Shown here: in pieces, positions 38,091 to 47,521 of the stretch | Position numbering within the stretch: position 1 is the stretch's first letter | Layout of the letters: each line of letters starts with the position of its first letter | Assembly: GCA_947650285.1 (NCBI GenBank) | Contig: CANTFL010000188.1 | Location: forward strand, 116,635 to 180,634 | Direction: 5' to 3' | Origin: Hyaloperonospora brassicae | Lineage: Eukaryota > Oomycota > Peronosporomycetes > Peronosporales > Peronosporaceae | Length of the DNA: 64,000 nt | Notes under the pieces: generated by a model | Told to the model about the DNA's origin: nothing | Database searches by the model: none | What the model saw: only the letters and a program-made list of their open reading frames with translations | Made by a program: the position numbers and the translations under genes

Positions 38091-38263
38091 TGTAACGTGG
38101 CACGATTATCGTACTGGGTCAGTACAAGCTACCTACATTATGCATCGTGTGAATGCGTGCTTTGGTGCATTTGTATACGCACGTGCATAGGAAGATGAGG
38201 TATCTTAACAAACACGCTCAGTAGAACGGGGGAAATAGGCCTGTCATATATCTATGGCTGAAG
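38091..38263 (-). mobile_element. Old LTR, part inside the insertion boundary
   Basis: It begins TGTAACGTGGCAC next to the decayed gag and runs up to the target site TGAAG (38259-38263) where the complete element inserted. The other part of the same LTR resumes at 46248. It belongs to the older minus-oriented copy. Confidence 0.65.
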
Positions 38264-38654
38264 TGAAACGGGGCACACCCTTGCGTGAACTTAACGCAAG
38301 GGTTTTGGTGCCCCGACAGACGTACACGTGGCAAGCGAGGAATCTTAGGTAGGGTAAAAGCAGAACTGTTATATTAATATAATTAAGTCTTTTAACTACT
38401 GTCTCTCTGTTTGACTTAGCTTAACTATACTAATATAACTGGATGTATGGTGACGTCTCGTCACCACTCATTGCGCGCGTCTTGCGGCGATTGGTGGGTT
38501 GATATCATCAAGATATCAACCAATGAACAGACTCTTTGGTCGACCCTTCAATATCACCACTTTGGTGATATTGTTTAAAGAATATCCATCTTTATATTCT
38601 TTATTGTCACTTTCCTTAACGTGACAATTCCATGTAACGGGCTGCCCCGTTACA
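38264..38654 (-). repeat. 3' LTR (in element orientation)
   Basis: 391 bp, TG...CA ended in both directions. On the plus strand five consecutive inverted repeats lie at 38497-38521, 38549-38573, 38577-38602, 38603-38628 and 38633-38654; in element orientation they form the start of U3. Confidence 0.95.
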
Positions 38655-38668
38655 TCACCCCCCCCCTT
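38655..38668 (-). other. Polypurine tract
   Basis: Read on the minus strand this is AAGGGGGGGGGTGA, directly abutting the 3' LTR: the expected plus-strand priming site. Confidence 0.85.
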
Positions 38669-38751
38669 AATTGATAGTCACCGTGTGACTATCGAAAAAT
38701 ATGGCGGCCACCCGTTGGCCACCATTGGGACAGGGAGCACATGTTGGGTCC

Positions 38752-38767
38752 GTTCCATTCACTTTCC
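38752..38767 (+). promoter_or_regulatory. Initiator-like element upstream of the antisense ORF
   Basis: TTCCATTCACTTTCC, about 22-35 bp before the ATG at 38789, resembles the oomycete initiator (a CAYTYY core followed by a T-rich block). It is a motif match by eye only; no transcript evidence is available. Confidence 0.35.
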
Positions 38768-38788
38768 GCTTGACCTCTCATAGTTAAC

Positions 38789-40392
38789 ATGTCTATGCGA
38801 GGTGGCTCAAGACCTACACAGCCCGGTGCTGTGCCAGCCTCGGCGGCAGACGATTCGTCGTCTGCTGCCCCTTCTTTGCCTGCAGCAACAGGTGCTGCAG
38901 GTGCACGCGGCACCTCACCGCGTGCGCATGATGCCCTCGACGTAGAGGTCATCTACTCTGGCGAGTCAGACGTGTCTGACTCGGGCAATGCTCCAGAGGC
39001 GTCTCGCTCACCGGCGACGCCTCAGTGTTCGCCAAGGCCACTGCCGAACGATAGGACTCGTGAGTTGCAACACAGTCTATTCGGCAGTGATGACGAATCG
39101 GGTGATGAGTATGTTTGCTCATCACCGCAATCAGCTCGTACTCCTTCGCACGAGCGACTTGACGATGGTGCAACCCATCGTCACACTGACAACCGTGGTA
39201 CCGACAAGGGTACCACTGTGAAGCGTGATGAGCCGAAGACGTGGCGTTTGCCCGAACGGCTCATCAATAGCTTGACTCACGAGACAAGCCAACACTATCG
39301 AATATTCTTATTCGATGCGACTGAGCTTCACGGCTTGAGTTCCAGCGCGAAGAACTTTCGCGCAGAAGAAGATTTTTATCTCGATGTCTTTATCAGACAT
39401 CGATTATACAAAAGCAACCAAAAGCGTGACAAAGCATCGCTTTTGGCTGCGTGGAACGCGTTCGTCCAAAACGTGAAGAATTGTGGACGAGAAGGGTGGC
39501 TCAAGAAGCTTGAGGCGACACGCCTCAGGTTCGAAAAGCGAACGCCAAACGGTGCTACGTACCGGTTGCACTGTTTATCGAGTGAGGCAGGCATTCCTTG
39601 CCTCACATGGGGAGACTCTTGTGCGAGTTGTGTTGACAACTCGCAGCGTGCACATAGGGATGTGTATTCCCTAAATTCGCCCTGGGGAAGGGCACACATC
39701 TCGTCTGAGATACGTGACGCGATTGCAAACTTGCAATCCGTCTACAAGCGCCAAGAGCGCGTGTTTACCGATGGGCCACAGGACTCATCGGATGGGTCTC
39801 GTCATAATGGCGGACAAGACCTTCAACATCCATCAACAGCTGAGAGCGGGGCTCCCAGCTGTTCCAAGAGGGTGGATACCCCCGCCACTGGACGAGGTAG
39901 CTCGTCCTTGATCCTGAATCGTCACGGTGATTCAAGATACGCTCCACTAGAAAGCGTTGATCACCTTGAGCATCCACCAAAGGATGTGGTGGAGGAGGAA
40001 AGACCTCCTCCAGATGATTCGGTTCACCATCTCGAGCCTTACGAGATGGATCGCGCAATCGATGAATTGCGCGATGACTTGAAGCACGAGCGCGAGCGGC
40101 GCTACGCTTTGACCGATACCGTGCGGAAGAACCGCAAGGATCTCGAGGCTGATCGGGCGAGGGATCGCGCCGATTATGCCACAGCGCAGCTTCAGGTCGA
40201 GCGGGATGTCCGCTCCTATTCGGCGAGCTGGCGACAGCTCGCGGGGAGATATCTCGATTGAGTTTCGAGGTATCTTATCTGCGCGACCAGACGGTTCGTC
40301 TGGAGCGCGAACGCAAGAACTTGATGGATGTTCTTGAACGTGGGGGCTATCTTCATCGGAAGAAGAAGGCTCGTACTGATAGTACGGCCTGA
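38789..40392 (+). CDS. Antisense accessory ORF of the retrotransposon, overlapping integrase tail and chromodomain
   Basis: The ORF runs 490 codons from ATG 38789 to a TGA at 40259-40261. Frame +1 then continues the same coiled-coil pattern (LSFEVSYLRDQTVRLERE to RKKKARTDSTA) to a TGA at 40390-40392, giving about 535 codons if one base is missing near 40258. Layout: residues 1-150 Ser/Ala/acidic and disordered; about 150-325 a globular-looking part (KTWRLPERLINSL, HYRIFLFDATELHGL, AEEDFYLDVFIRHRLYK, ASLLAAWNAFVQNVKNC, GWLKKLEATRLRFEK) with several Cys; 325-415 Pro/Gly/Ser-rich; 415 to the end a charged coiled coil (DELRDDLKHERERRYAL). I recognise no known domain. It starts 135 bp inside the 3' LTR. 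From 39765 it lies opposite the chromodomain and integrase linker. The function is unknown; nucleic-acid or Gag binding or control of the element would be guesses. Confidence 0.75.
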
Positions 40393-40996
40393 GCCTCCCC
40401 ACGTAAAACGTAGGATGCGTACGCATCCTACGTGGCAATTCGAGTGTGTATGCATTGACCTTGCGATGCAACACTCGAAATGGCCCAATGTATTTCGGCA
40501 TTAGTTTACTACTGCCGACACTAGTGACTGCATGTCCAGGTAAGTTTACCGTAGACAGTAGTACTAGGTCGTTAACCTTGAATGAAAGAACATTTGCTCT
40601 TCCATTCTTGTCTGCGTTCCGTTTCTGACGGTCCACCGCATTTGCGATGGAGTCCTGAACGAAACGGACTACCGCTTCTCGAGTCAGCAGGAAGTTCTCT
40701 GCTGACTCTTTGTTTTGTCTTTCAGTGCGCTTCGTGCGCACTGCTAAGAGATTGCTCTCTTCTTCAGCGAGGTTGTCTTCTTCCTCGCTGGCATAATCGT
40801 TGAAGATGCTGAATATACCAGCATCGTCATCATCATCCGAGTCAATAATAGCGTCATCGCTATTATTGAGGCAATCTTCTTCATCGATGTCGACTTGATC
40901 GACATCGGCATCATACGTGACGACGTTAGCGTCGACACGTGATGAGCAAGAGCCAAAACGTTTTTTGCTCGAGCGAGTCCCTCCCCCCTTATCCAA
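39765..40996 (-). pseudogene. Pol C-terminus: integrase GPY/F domain and chromodomain
   Basis: From 40996 the frame has an acidic linker (ADVDQVDIDEEDCLNN, a run of D), then FKVNDLVLLSTVNLP, KYIGPFRVLHR (GPY/F module) and HPTFYVGRLRPYYQYEP ending near 40370. A disordered linker follows. After a frame change near 40258 a classical chromodomain appears (QRFLVERILNHR, TSYLVQWRGYPPSWNSWEP, LVRHYDETHP), closing at a TAA at 39765. Chromodomains in this position define chromoviruses and direct integration to particular chromatin. The frame also changes near 40985 in a G-run, after a TAG at 41005. Confidence 0.9.
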
Positions 40997-41004
40997 GAGT
41001 CACA

Positions 41005-43386
41005 CTATAGAAGGGTGGGTACACGTGGATGGCGTAGGCCATTCACGTAAAACGGTGTGTGCTGTGTTGAAGCATGCACCGAATTATTGATGGCGAATTC
41101 CACCATGGGTAGGAATTCGCTCCAACTCGGAAACGAGTGGACATATCCTCGAAGTATCTCTTCGAGGACACGGTTCGCACGTTCCGTCTGACCATCTGTC
41201 TCGGGATGGTCAGAAGTGGACATCTTCAGTCGTGTTCCGAGAGTACGGAACACGCTTTGTCAAAATGCCGCCGTGAACCGAGGGTCACGGTCGGATACGC
41301 GTTCACGGGGCAACCCGTGGAGTCTAAAGACCGTGTCTAGAAAGACACGAGCACAACCTTGAGCCTTGATCGACTCAGGGACTGCAGCAAGATGGACCAT
41401 CTTGCTGAATCGGTCAACAAACACAAGAATGCCATTATTCTGGTGAGCGTCTTCGGGTTTCCCGAAGAAGAAGTCCATTGAAACGGATTGCCAGCACTCT
41501 GCCGGAACAGGCAGAAGCTGCAATGGCGCACGGGATGAAGGACTAGGCTTACCCCATTGACAAACCTCGCAAGCACGTATGTACTTGCGGACAAACTGAT
41601 ACTGGCGTGGCCAGTAAAAGTCACGACTTACCGTGAGGTAAGTCTTTTCTCTCCCACGATGGCCGCTTGTTGGGGCATCGTGACACTCATACATGATGCG
41701 CAAACGCAAGTCATGATGAGCGGGTACGACGACACGAGGCGTGTCGTCGGCAACAGCTGTATAGTAAATCAATCCGTTGCGTGTACTATACCGATCCGAT
41801 GGGGATCGGTACAAAGCCGGTAAATTCTTCAATGATTTACTGGATGAATTCACCAGATGATCCATCAATCGCAGAAGATCCTTATCTTCCGCGTATGCCT
41901 TTCGTACGTCGTCAAGTAAACTTGACGAAGGGACACTGACTGACAGTGTCGCAACAGTGGGCTTATCCTCACTGTTGGATTGTGCGTCCGGCTCGAAATC
42001 GGGCCGGCGCGAAAGAGCATCCGCGACGACATTGAGTCGTCCCGGTTTATACTCCACGGAGAAGTTATACTCCGCGAAGAAAGACAGCCACCTCGCCATT
42101 CTTTGCGAGAGGTGTGGGCTGTTTACGGCCGTGCGTAATGACGCATGGTCCGTGTAGACAACAAATGGTCTATCTCCCAAGAGATAGACGCGAAACTTAG
42201 CCAGTGCGTATTTCATGGCAAGGAGTTCCTTGTCATGCACTGGGTAATTACGCTCAGCTGCTTGCAGCTGACGCGACTGATAACATATGACGCGCTCCGC
42301 GCCATCTGCGTCGAACTGCATTAACGCACAGCCGATTGCGAAATCGCTGGCGTCACAGACCACATGAAATGGTCTGTCCTGATCTGCAATCGCCAAGATC
42401 GGCGATTGCATCAAGCTTTGCTTGATACCTTCGAAGGAGCGCTGACACTCAGCGTTCCATGACCACTTGACATTTTTCTTGAGCAAGAAAGAAAGATGAA
42501 CAGTCATCTCGGCGTAGTTGCGCGAGTACTTGTGCACGTACTCCGCTATACCAAGGAACTTCCTTAGTCCCTTGACATCGACTGGCACAGGCCAGTCGGT
42601 GATCGCCTTGATCTTTTCGGGATCGGGGCGTACGCCGTGTTTACCCACGATGCACCCAAGAAGTGGTATTTCGCTAGCCGCGAATATACACTTCTTGAGG
42701 TTGGCGTACAACTCATACTTGCGCATAAGTTGAAGAACCTGACGAACGTGAGTTCTGTGAACTTCAACGTCCGTCTTTCCGTCCATAGCCCGGCTATGGA
42801 CGAACACATCGTCGAAGTAACTCGGTGCGAAGTCTCGCACCGGTCTCAACAGATTTGTGACACATCTGTTGAATATTGCAGGGGCATTGCTCAGCCCCTG
42901 TGGCATAACTAGCCACTCCCACAGCATCCCGCTGGGGGTACTCACTGCCGTGAACGGGATGTCCCGTTCACGCATGAGGATCTGATAGAATCCATCCATC
43001 AGATCCATGGACGAAAAGATGGTACTCTTTGACATACCATCTATGATGACGTCCTTCCTCGGTATCGGCGTCTGAGCCGGTACCGTTGCAGCATTCAACT
43101 TGTTGAATGCGTGCACTATCTGCCATCCTCCTGTGGCCTTTCGCACACAGAAGGTCGGAGAGCTGTGAGGGGATGTTGATTCCCTCACATGGCCCGCAGC
43201 AAAGCGATCGGCAAAGAACTTGTCAATCGCTAGTACTTGTTCACGAGGCAGTGGCCACTGGTTCATGACACAGTACTTCGAGCCCGGTTTGAGCTCGATC
43301 TCGTGTCGAGTGCCTTTGTCCTTAGGCAACTCGCAAGGTACGGATTCAGGGAACACATCCCTGAATTCGATCAAATCCTTATACAA
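41005..43386 (-). pseudogene. Pol: reverse transcriptase, RNase H and integrase core
   Basis: One frame from about 43458 to 41005, interrupted by a TGA at 41260-41262 and closed by a TAG at 41005-41007. RT: PSGMLWEWLVMPQGLSNAP and the active site SYFDDVFVHS (YxDD). RNase H: DASDFAIGCALMQFD, DKELLAMKYAL, YTDHASL and the downstream DALSRRPD. Integrase: HHCC zinc finger (CHDAPTSGHRG then CEVCQWGK), the catalytic Asp in SMDFFFG, the second Asp in SDRDPRF, and the Glu in HPETDGQTERANRVLEE. The TGA falls just after DPRFTAAF in the catalytic core where the family has a Trp. Upstream it is continuous in frame with the protease except for the TAA at 43459. Confidence 0.93.
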
Positions 43387-43458
43387 AGGATTTGCCTGAA
43401 GTGACTCCCAGGATTGAGACGTGTATCGCTCAATCCGAGTCTTCTCATCGAGGACACT

Positions 43459-44674
43459 TTAGTCCATCGATGAGCTGCTGAGAACCCGTTCGTTCTCAGC
43501 AAATACTGTTGCCGACCGAATATCGGCCACATACTCATCCTCCGTGACGAGTATGCAGATCTGCTTGACTTTGCCACTACGCAGATCACGCAAGAACCGT
43601 TTCGGTTCTAGCGTTGGCAACTGAGTTATCTCCGAAGTTAACTTCGGAGGCACAATCAGATCAAGCGTATAAGCGCCTACGCTTGATCCGTCATTGACCA
43701 AGACGTTCAACGTCTCGGTTTCTTCCTGGGAACTTGCTTCCACAGGTTGCTGAGGGCCTGATCCCTCAGCAAGCGACTCTTGAGGAATTCCTTCCTCAAG
43801 TACGTGGGGACTTATTCCCTCGACGTCTTCCGACTGTGGCTGTGCAACCACAGTCAGGCACCGATCTTCTACGGTCGACTCTCCAGTCGACCTAGGATTT
43901 CCATGTTGCCCCTTGGAGGCAACAGGTTTCTTTTGTCTAAGATGCTGCCCGCTAGGCATGCATCCATGTCCCGGTCCACTCGACTTATTCGAGTGGTGGA
44001 CCTTCGGCGCAGCCTGTACTTCTGTACAGCCGCCGGGAGCTTGCTCCACAGTGTAGTGATCAACTACACTGTGATCTTGGACGGTCGTGCGAACGACCGT
44101 ACCGCAAGTGAGGCCATCGCACTCACTCGCAGAACACCCACACGCTTGTGGACGCTCCAAGATGTTCATCGGATGCCCATCTGATGAACAAGCGGCAGGC
44201 ATCTTCACGGTTCGATGCTGCCAGCTCACCCTTGGCTCGTACTTTCTAAGCCAAGATAATCCCAGGATGACATCAAATTTGTCATCCAGATCCAGTACGA
44301 TGAAGTCATCATCGTACTGTTCGCCCTCTAACGTGTAGTGGATTCCTGCTACACGTTTCTCAACGGTTATCGATGCGCCTGTTGCAAGGCGCACCGTCAT
44401 CCTTGTGAGTGTAATGTCGCGCTCAACGAACTTGAGCCTATGACCTTCTAGTGACTGGCGTCGAACAAAGTTGTTCGACGCCCCACAGTCTACTAGGGCA
44501 AGAAGCGACAAATCATTTGTCGCTTCCAACTTCAAGGTGATGAGCGAAACGTCATCACCAGGTGCAGAGACAAACAATGATTGTGTATCTGGAGCAACTT
44601 TCGTCAAGAGATTTGCAAATTCTCTTGAGGTTGCTGGATCAGTAGGGCGCTCCGCCCCTACTGACCCCGTCCAT
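43459..44674 (-). pseudogene. Pol N-terminal part: retropepsin-type protease
   Basis: The minus frame enters at about 44674 through the slippery site and runs to a TAA at 43459-43461. Beyond that the same frame goes on into RT, so the TAA is a nonsense lesion or the boundary of a protease-only product. The aspartic protease core is LLALVDCGASNNFVRR (D-C/S-G-A), with a later hydrophobic segment DKFDVILGLSWLRKYEP. A long Cys/Gln/Pro-rich linker follows, of the type seen between PR and RT in Phytophthora Ty3/gypsy elements. Confidence 0.88.
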
Positions 44675-45812
44675 TTTTTGATGGTCCGTCTCGCTGTTGC
44701 GGCTTCGCAACAGCGCTGGACCCACGCCCATTGCCCTTTCTGGCAAATGGTCGTCCATTTATCTCAGTACTGTTTGGTACTGGGCGTGGAGCACTACACT
44801 CGTATGCGTAGTGCCCTAACTTCTGACAGCGATTGCACCTCTGCAATCGCTTGTTGTTCGAAGAGCGAGGTCTCTCGCTCTCAACATAGCAGAGGTCCAT
44901 TGGTTCTGGACCTCCGATCTCTTGTCGTCTTGGTGGACGATAAGAGTTTGAGCTAGCATGAGCCTGTCTCATGCTAAAGTCTTCCTGTTCCGCGGCTGAT
45001 ATTGCCTCTTCCAGCGTATTCAGCTCAAGGCGGAACAGGTGGCTCCTGACGGGCCCTTCTGCGAGCCCTTGCATGAACACCGTAATCAACGTGTGTTCAT
45101 GGACTGGGTTAGCAGTTATACTACTCGAAAGGAGTCGTGTATGTTGTGCGTAAGCGTGCACATCACGCTTACCCTGCTTGAGTTTCAGGAGCTCTGAACG
45201 AGCCCTGAACTAAGCCCATGGCGGCTCAAACGTTTTTCTGAGCCGGGACTTGAAGTCATCTAGCGACCTAAACACATTTCGGTCGCTACTCTCGAGTCCC
45301 AGGGACCAAGTTTTGGCACGCCCTGCCAAGTGGGTCTGAGCAAATGTGAGTTTCATTTGCTCATCTTCGACGCGACGAGCCCTTAAGGCTCTGTCGAGTT
45401 CGACAAACCACAGTAACAGGGAGTCCTCCGGGACTCCACTGTACTTGGAGATGTCAACTTTCATGACCTCGGGACGACGCGCATGCGCCGTTCCGCCCAC
45501 ATCAGCATGGAATTGCTGCTGTCTCAACAGCTCTTTCTGTTGAGCACCGAGTTCTCTCAACTGCTCGGTCTGTTGAGAGCCTTGCTGGTGAAGCAAGGCT
45601 ACTTTCTTCCTTTCGGCGACAAGCTCATTTTGAATGAACTTGGCGATAGCGGCATGTTGTTGGTCTCTGTCTAGAGACTCCAACATGGCGCTAATGGCGA
45701 GTTCGCCTACGGTAGAACTCATTCGTTCTACCGCACCCCATTCGATATCACTCAAATGGGTAAACCCTTCACGCGTGGCGTGAAAGGTTTCTTCTTCATC
45801 CAACATGTTCAT
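44658..45812 (-). pseudogene. Gag polyprotein with CCHC zinc knuckle, one nonsense codon
   Basis: ATG at 45812, 44 bp inside the 5' LTR boundary. It opens with MNMLDEEETFHATREG and a coiled coil (ERKKVALLHQQ, QLRELGAQQKELLRQQQ). Then come the Ty3-Gag core (DISKYSGVPEDSLLLWF, QTHLAGRAKTWSL, FRSLDDFKSRLRKTFEPP) and a basic nucleocapsid tail with the zinc knuckle CNRCQKLGHYAYEC (CX2CX4HX4C). A TAG at 45210-45212 follows FEPPWA; the frame continues in register (FRARSELLKLKQGKRDVHAY), so this is a point nonsense. The natural stop is a TAG at 44658-44660, five codons after the slippery heptamer. Confidence 0.93.
44673..44679 (-). promoter_or_regulatory. Candidate -1 ribosomal frameshift site (A AAA AAT)
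   Basis: On the minus strand the gag frame reads TCA AAA AAT GGA CGG and then a TAG at 44658. A -1 slip on A-AAA-AAT puts the ribosome into TGG ACG GGG, which is exactly the frame that stays open through the protease. The heptamer fits the X XXY YYZ rule. Confidence 0.7.
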
Positions 45813-45846
45813 GTTGGATGTTGTGGTCCTTGGAAGGACTACAAAG

Positions 45847-45854
45847 TGCTACCA
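45847..45854 (-). other. Primer-binding site, initiator-Met tRNA type
   Basis: Two bases inside the 5' LTR, the minus strand reads TGGTAGCA, the complement of an initiator methionine tRNA 3' end over eight bases. The following bases (CTTTG) no longer match the common iMet primer-binding site, so the primer assignment is tentative. The same TGGTAGCACTTTG recurs at 63861-63873. Confidence 0.6.
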
Positions 45855-45856
45855 GG

Positions 45857-46247
45857 TGTAACGGGGCACACCCTTGCGTGAACTTAACGCAAGGGTATCG
45901 GTGCCCCGACAGACGTACACGAGGCAAGCGAGGAAGCATAGGTAAGGTAAAAGCAGAACTGTTATATTAATATAATTAATTCTTTTAACTACTGTCTCTC
46001 TGTTTGACTTAGCTTAACTATACTAATATAACTGGATGTATGGTGACGTCTCGTCACCACTCATTGCGCGCGTCTTGCGGCGATTGGTGGGTTGATATCA
46101 TCAAGATATCAACCAATGAACAGACTCTTTGGTCGACCCTTCAATATCACCACTTTGGTGATATTGTTTAAAGAATATCCATCTTTATATTCTTTATTGT
46201 CACTTTCCTTAAAGTGACAATTCCATGTAACGGGCTGCCCCGTTACA
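45857..46247 (-). repeat. 5' LTR (in element orientation)
   Basis: 391 bp, near-identical to 38264-38654. One of its hairpins (ATTGTCACTTT…AAAGTGACAAT) is longer and perfect here, whereas the other LTR has lost one pair. Confidence 0.95.
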
Positions 46248-46252
46248 TGAAG

Positions 46253-46546
46253 CCTTCCATAGTAGTCAATTTTGTATTGCTCTTAGCACATAACACTATT
46301 TTGATGCCTAATGTAGCTACTCGCTTACCACTCCTTGTGCGCGTCTAGTAGCGATGGTTGTTTACATTGCTTGTTATAATGGTCTTTATCGGCCAATTAG
46401 TGGAGCAGGTTCTTTTTTACCTTCAAAGGAGTTATTTATTTCAATATTGCTCAGCAAAGTAGGTATTGTTGAAATAGATCGGAAGGATGAATTTATCATT
46501 GACCTCATTTGGTGTCAATGTCGTGTAATAGGCTCACCCCGTAACA
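46253..46546 (-). mobile_element. Old LTR, outer part split off by the insertion
   Basis: It continues the LTR that begins at 38091: it shows TGTGCGCGTCTAGTAGCGATGG, GGCCAATTAGTGGAGCAG and ends GTAATAGGCTCACCCCGTAACA at 46546. With 38091-38263 it totals about 465 bp, close to the 441-bp solo LTR at 59552. A plus ORF through it (46354-46647) is fortuitous. Confidence 0.65.
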
Positions 46547-46699
46547 ATAATTACTCGGGCTATATCGAACTGAACGCTTTGCTAGCAGACCACTGTTGTT
46601 GCAAGTTGTGCCCATACGTGTCATTGGCACGAACTGTAGTGATGTAGTAAAAATGCTATGTGACACTTTTTTGCTTTTTGTAAGTCGATCTTGTCAGAA

Positions 46700-47055
46700 T
46701 GTTACCTTTGGGGGTAATATTTGGCGCCGCTTTACTATCATTTGATACAGGCCAATTAATCAACCAATTAAAACACCAAACGCTGCTGAACGCGCGCAAT
46801 GGGTGATGACCGAGATTCTACATCGAAAGCTTGTCGTTTGATATCGTGTAAATAAGATAGAGCATTTTCTTGACGAGGCTTAACTATACTAAATATTCAG
46901 TTTTACTTTTTTCGGTCTGAGTCACTCTTGCTCAGATTCTTCACTTCCTCTGCACGCACCGTGTACGTAAAGTTTGGGAGCACACACTCTTGTACTGTAA
47001 AGTTCGGCATGAGGGCTTACCAGTTATCTGGTACGAAGTGTACCCATTATAACAG
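46700..47055 (+). mobile_element. Decayed LTR remnant, opposite orientation
   Basis: It contains ATCAACCAATTAAAACACC, GCGCGCAATGGGTGATGACC and GAGGCTTAACTATACTAA, then a Y-rich end. These are diagnostic pieces of the same LTR family read in the direction of 59552-59992 and 63465-63858. Boundaries are approximate. Confidence 0.5.
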
Positions 47056-47521
47056 TCGTGGGTGCGAAACAAACGAGTAGGTTATTACTCTTTGGTCTCT
47101 ACTCCTTTTCTTTGGATACAGACATTTTTTAAGCAGGAGTTGGTAGTACACGTTCTATTCTGGAAATAATACGCACAAAGGTAGTGAAAAAAAGACTGTA
47201 TATTGCATTTACCAAGTTCAAATCGCTTTGTGATGAGTTTGCGCGGATCTCCATGTCGTAATCAACTTCGGGCCAAAAACAAAAACCGGATAGCTCCATC
47301 ATCGATGTTGATCCTCAACAGACCAATCACTCCATCAACCCCACAGCATAATCCCGAAATCCGTAGTATCTCCGTGCTTTGGTCATTGTATGAGATCGAC
47401 AAAGAAGTTGAAGATCCTGCCTGCTCGAGCATGACACGATACTGTCATACGGTGCCAATACGATATCCACCATATGATACCTGCTTGAAGACTAAATTCA
47501 ACCTCGGCCGCACACTGAGCG

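Larger units (their letters stand above)
38264..46247 (-). mobile_element. Structurally complete Ty3/gypsy chromovirus-type LTR retrotransposon (7984 bp)
   Basis: It has two 391-bp LTRs (38264-38654 and 45857-46247) flanked by the 5-bp target duplication TGAAG (38259-38263, 46248-46252). By hand count the LTRs differ at nine positions, most within the first 130 bp. On the minus strand the order is 5' LTR, primer-binding site, gag with zinc knuckle, protease, RT, RNase H, integrase, chromodomain, polypurine tract, 3' LTR: the Metaviridae order. The copy is coding-dead through stops at 45210, 43459, 41260 and 41005 and frame breaks near 40985 and 40258. A long plus-strand ORF (38789-40392) is an additional feature. 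It inserted into the LTR of an older relative. Confidence 0.97.

Noticed and set aside
46354..46647. 97-codon plus ORF
   Set aside because: Lies across the outer part of a decayed LTR; fortuitous.
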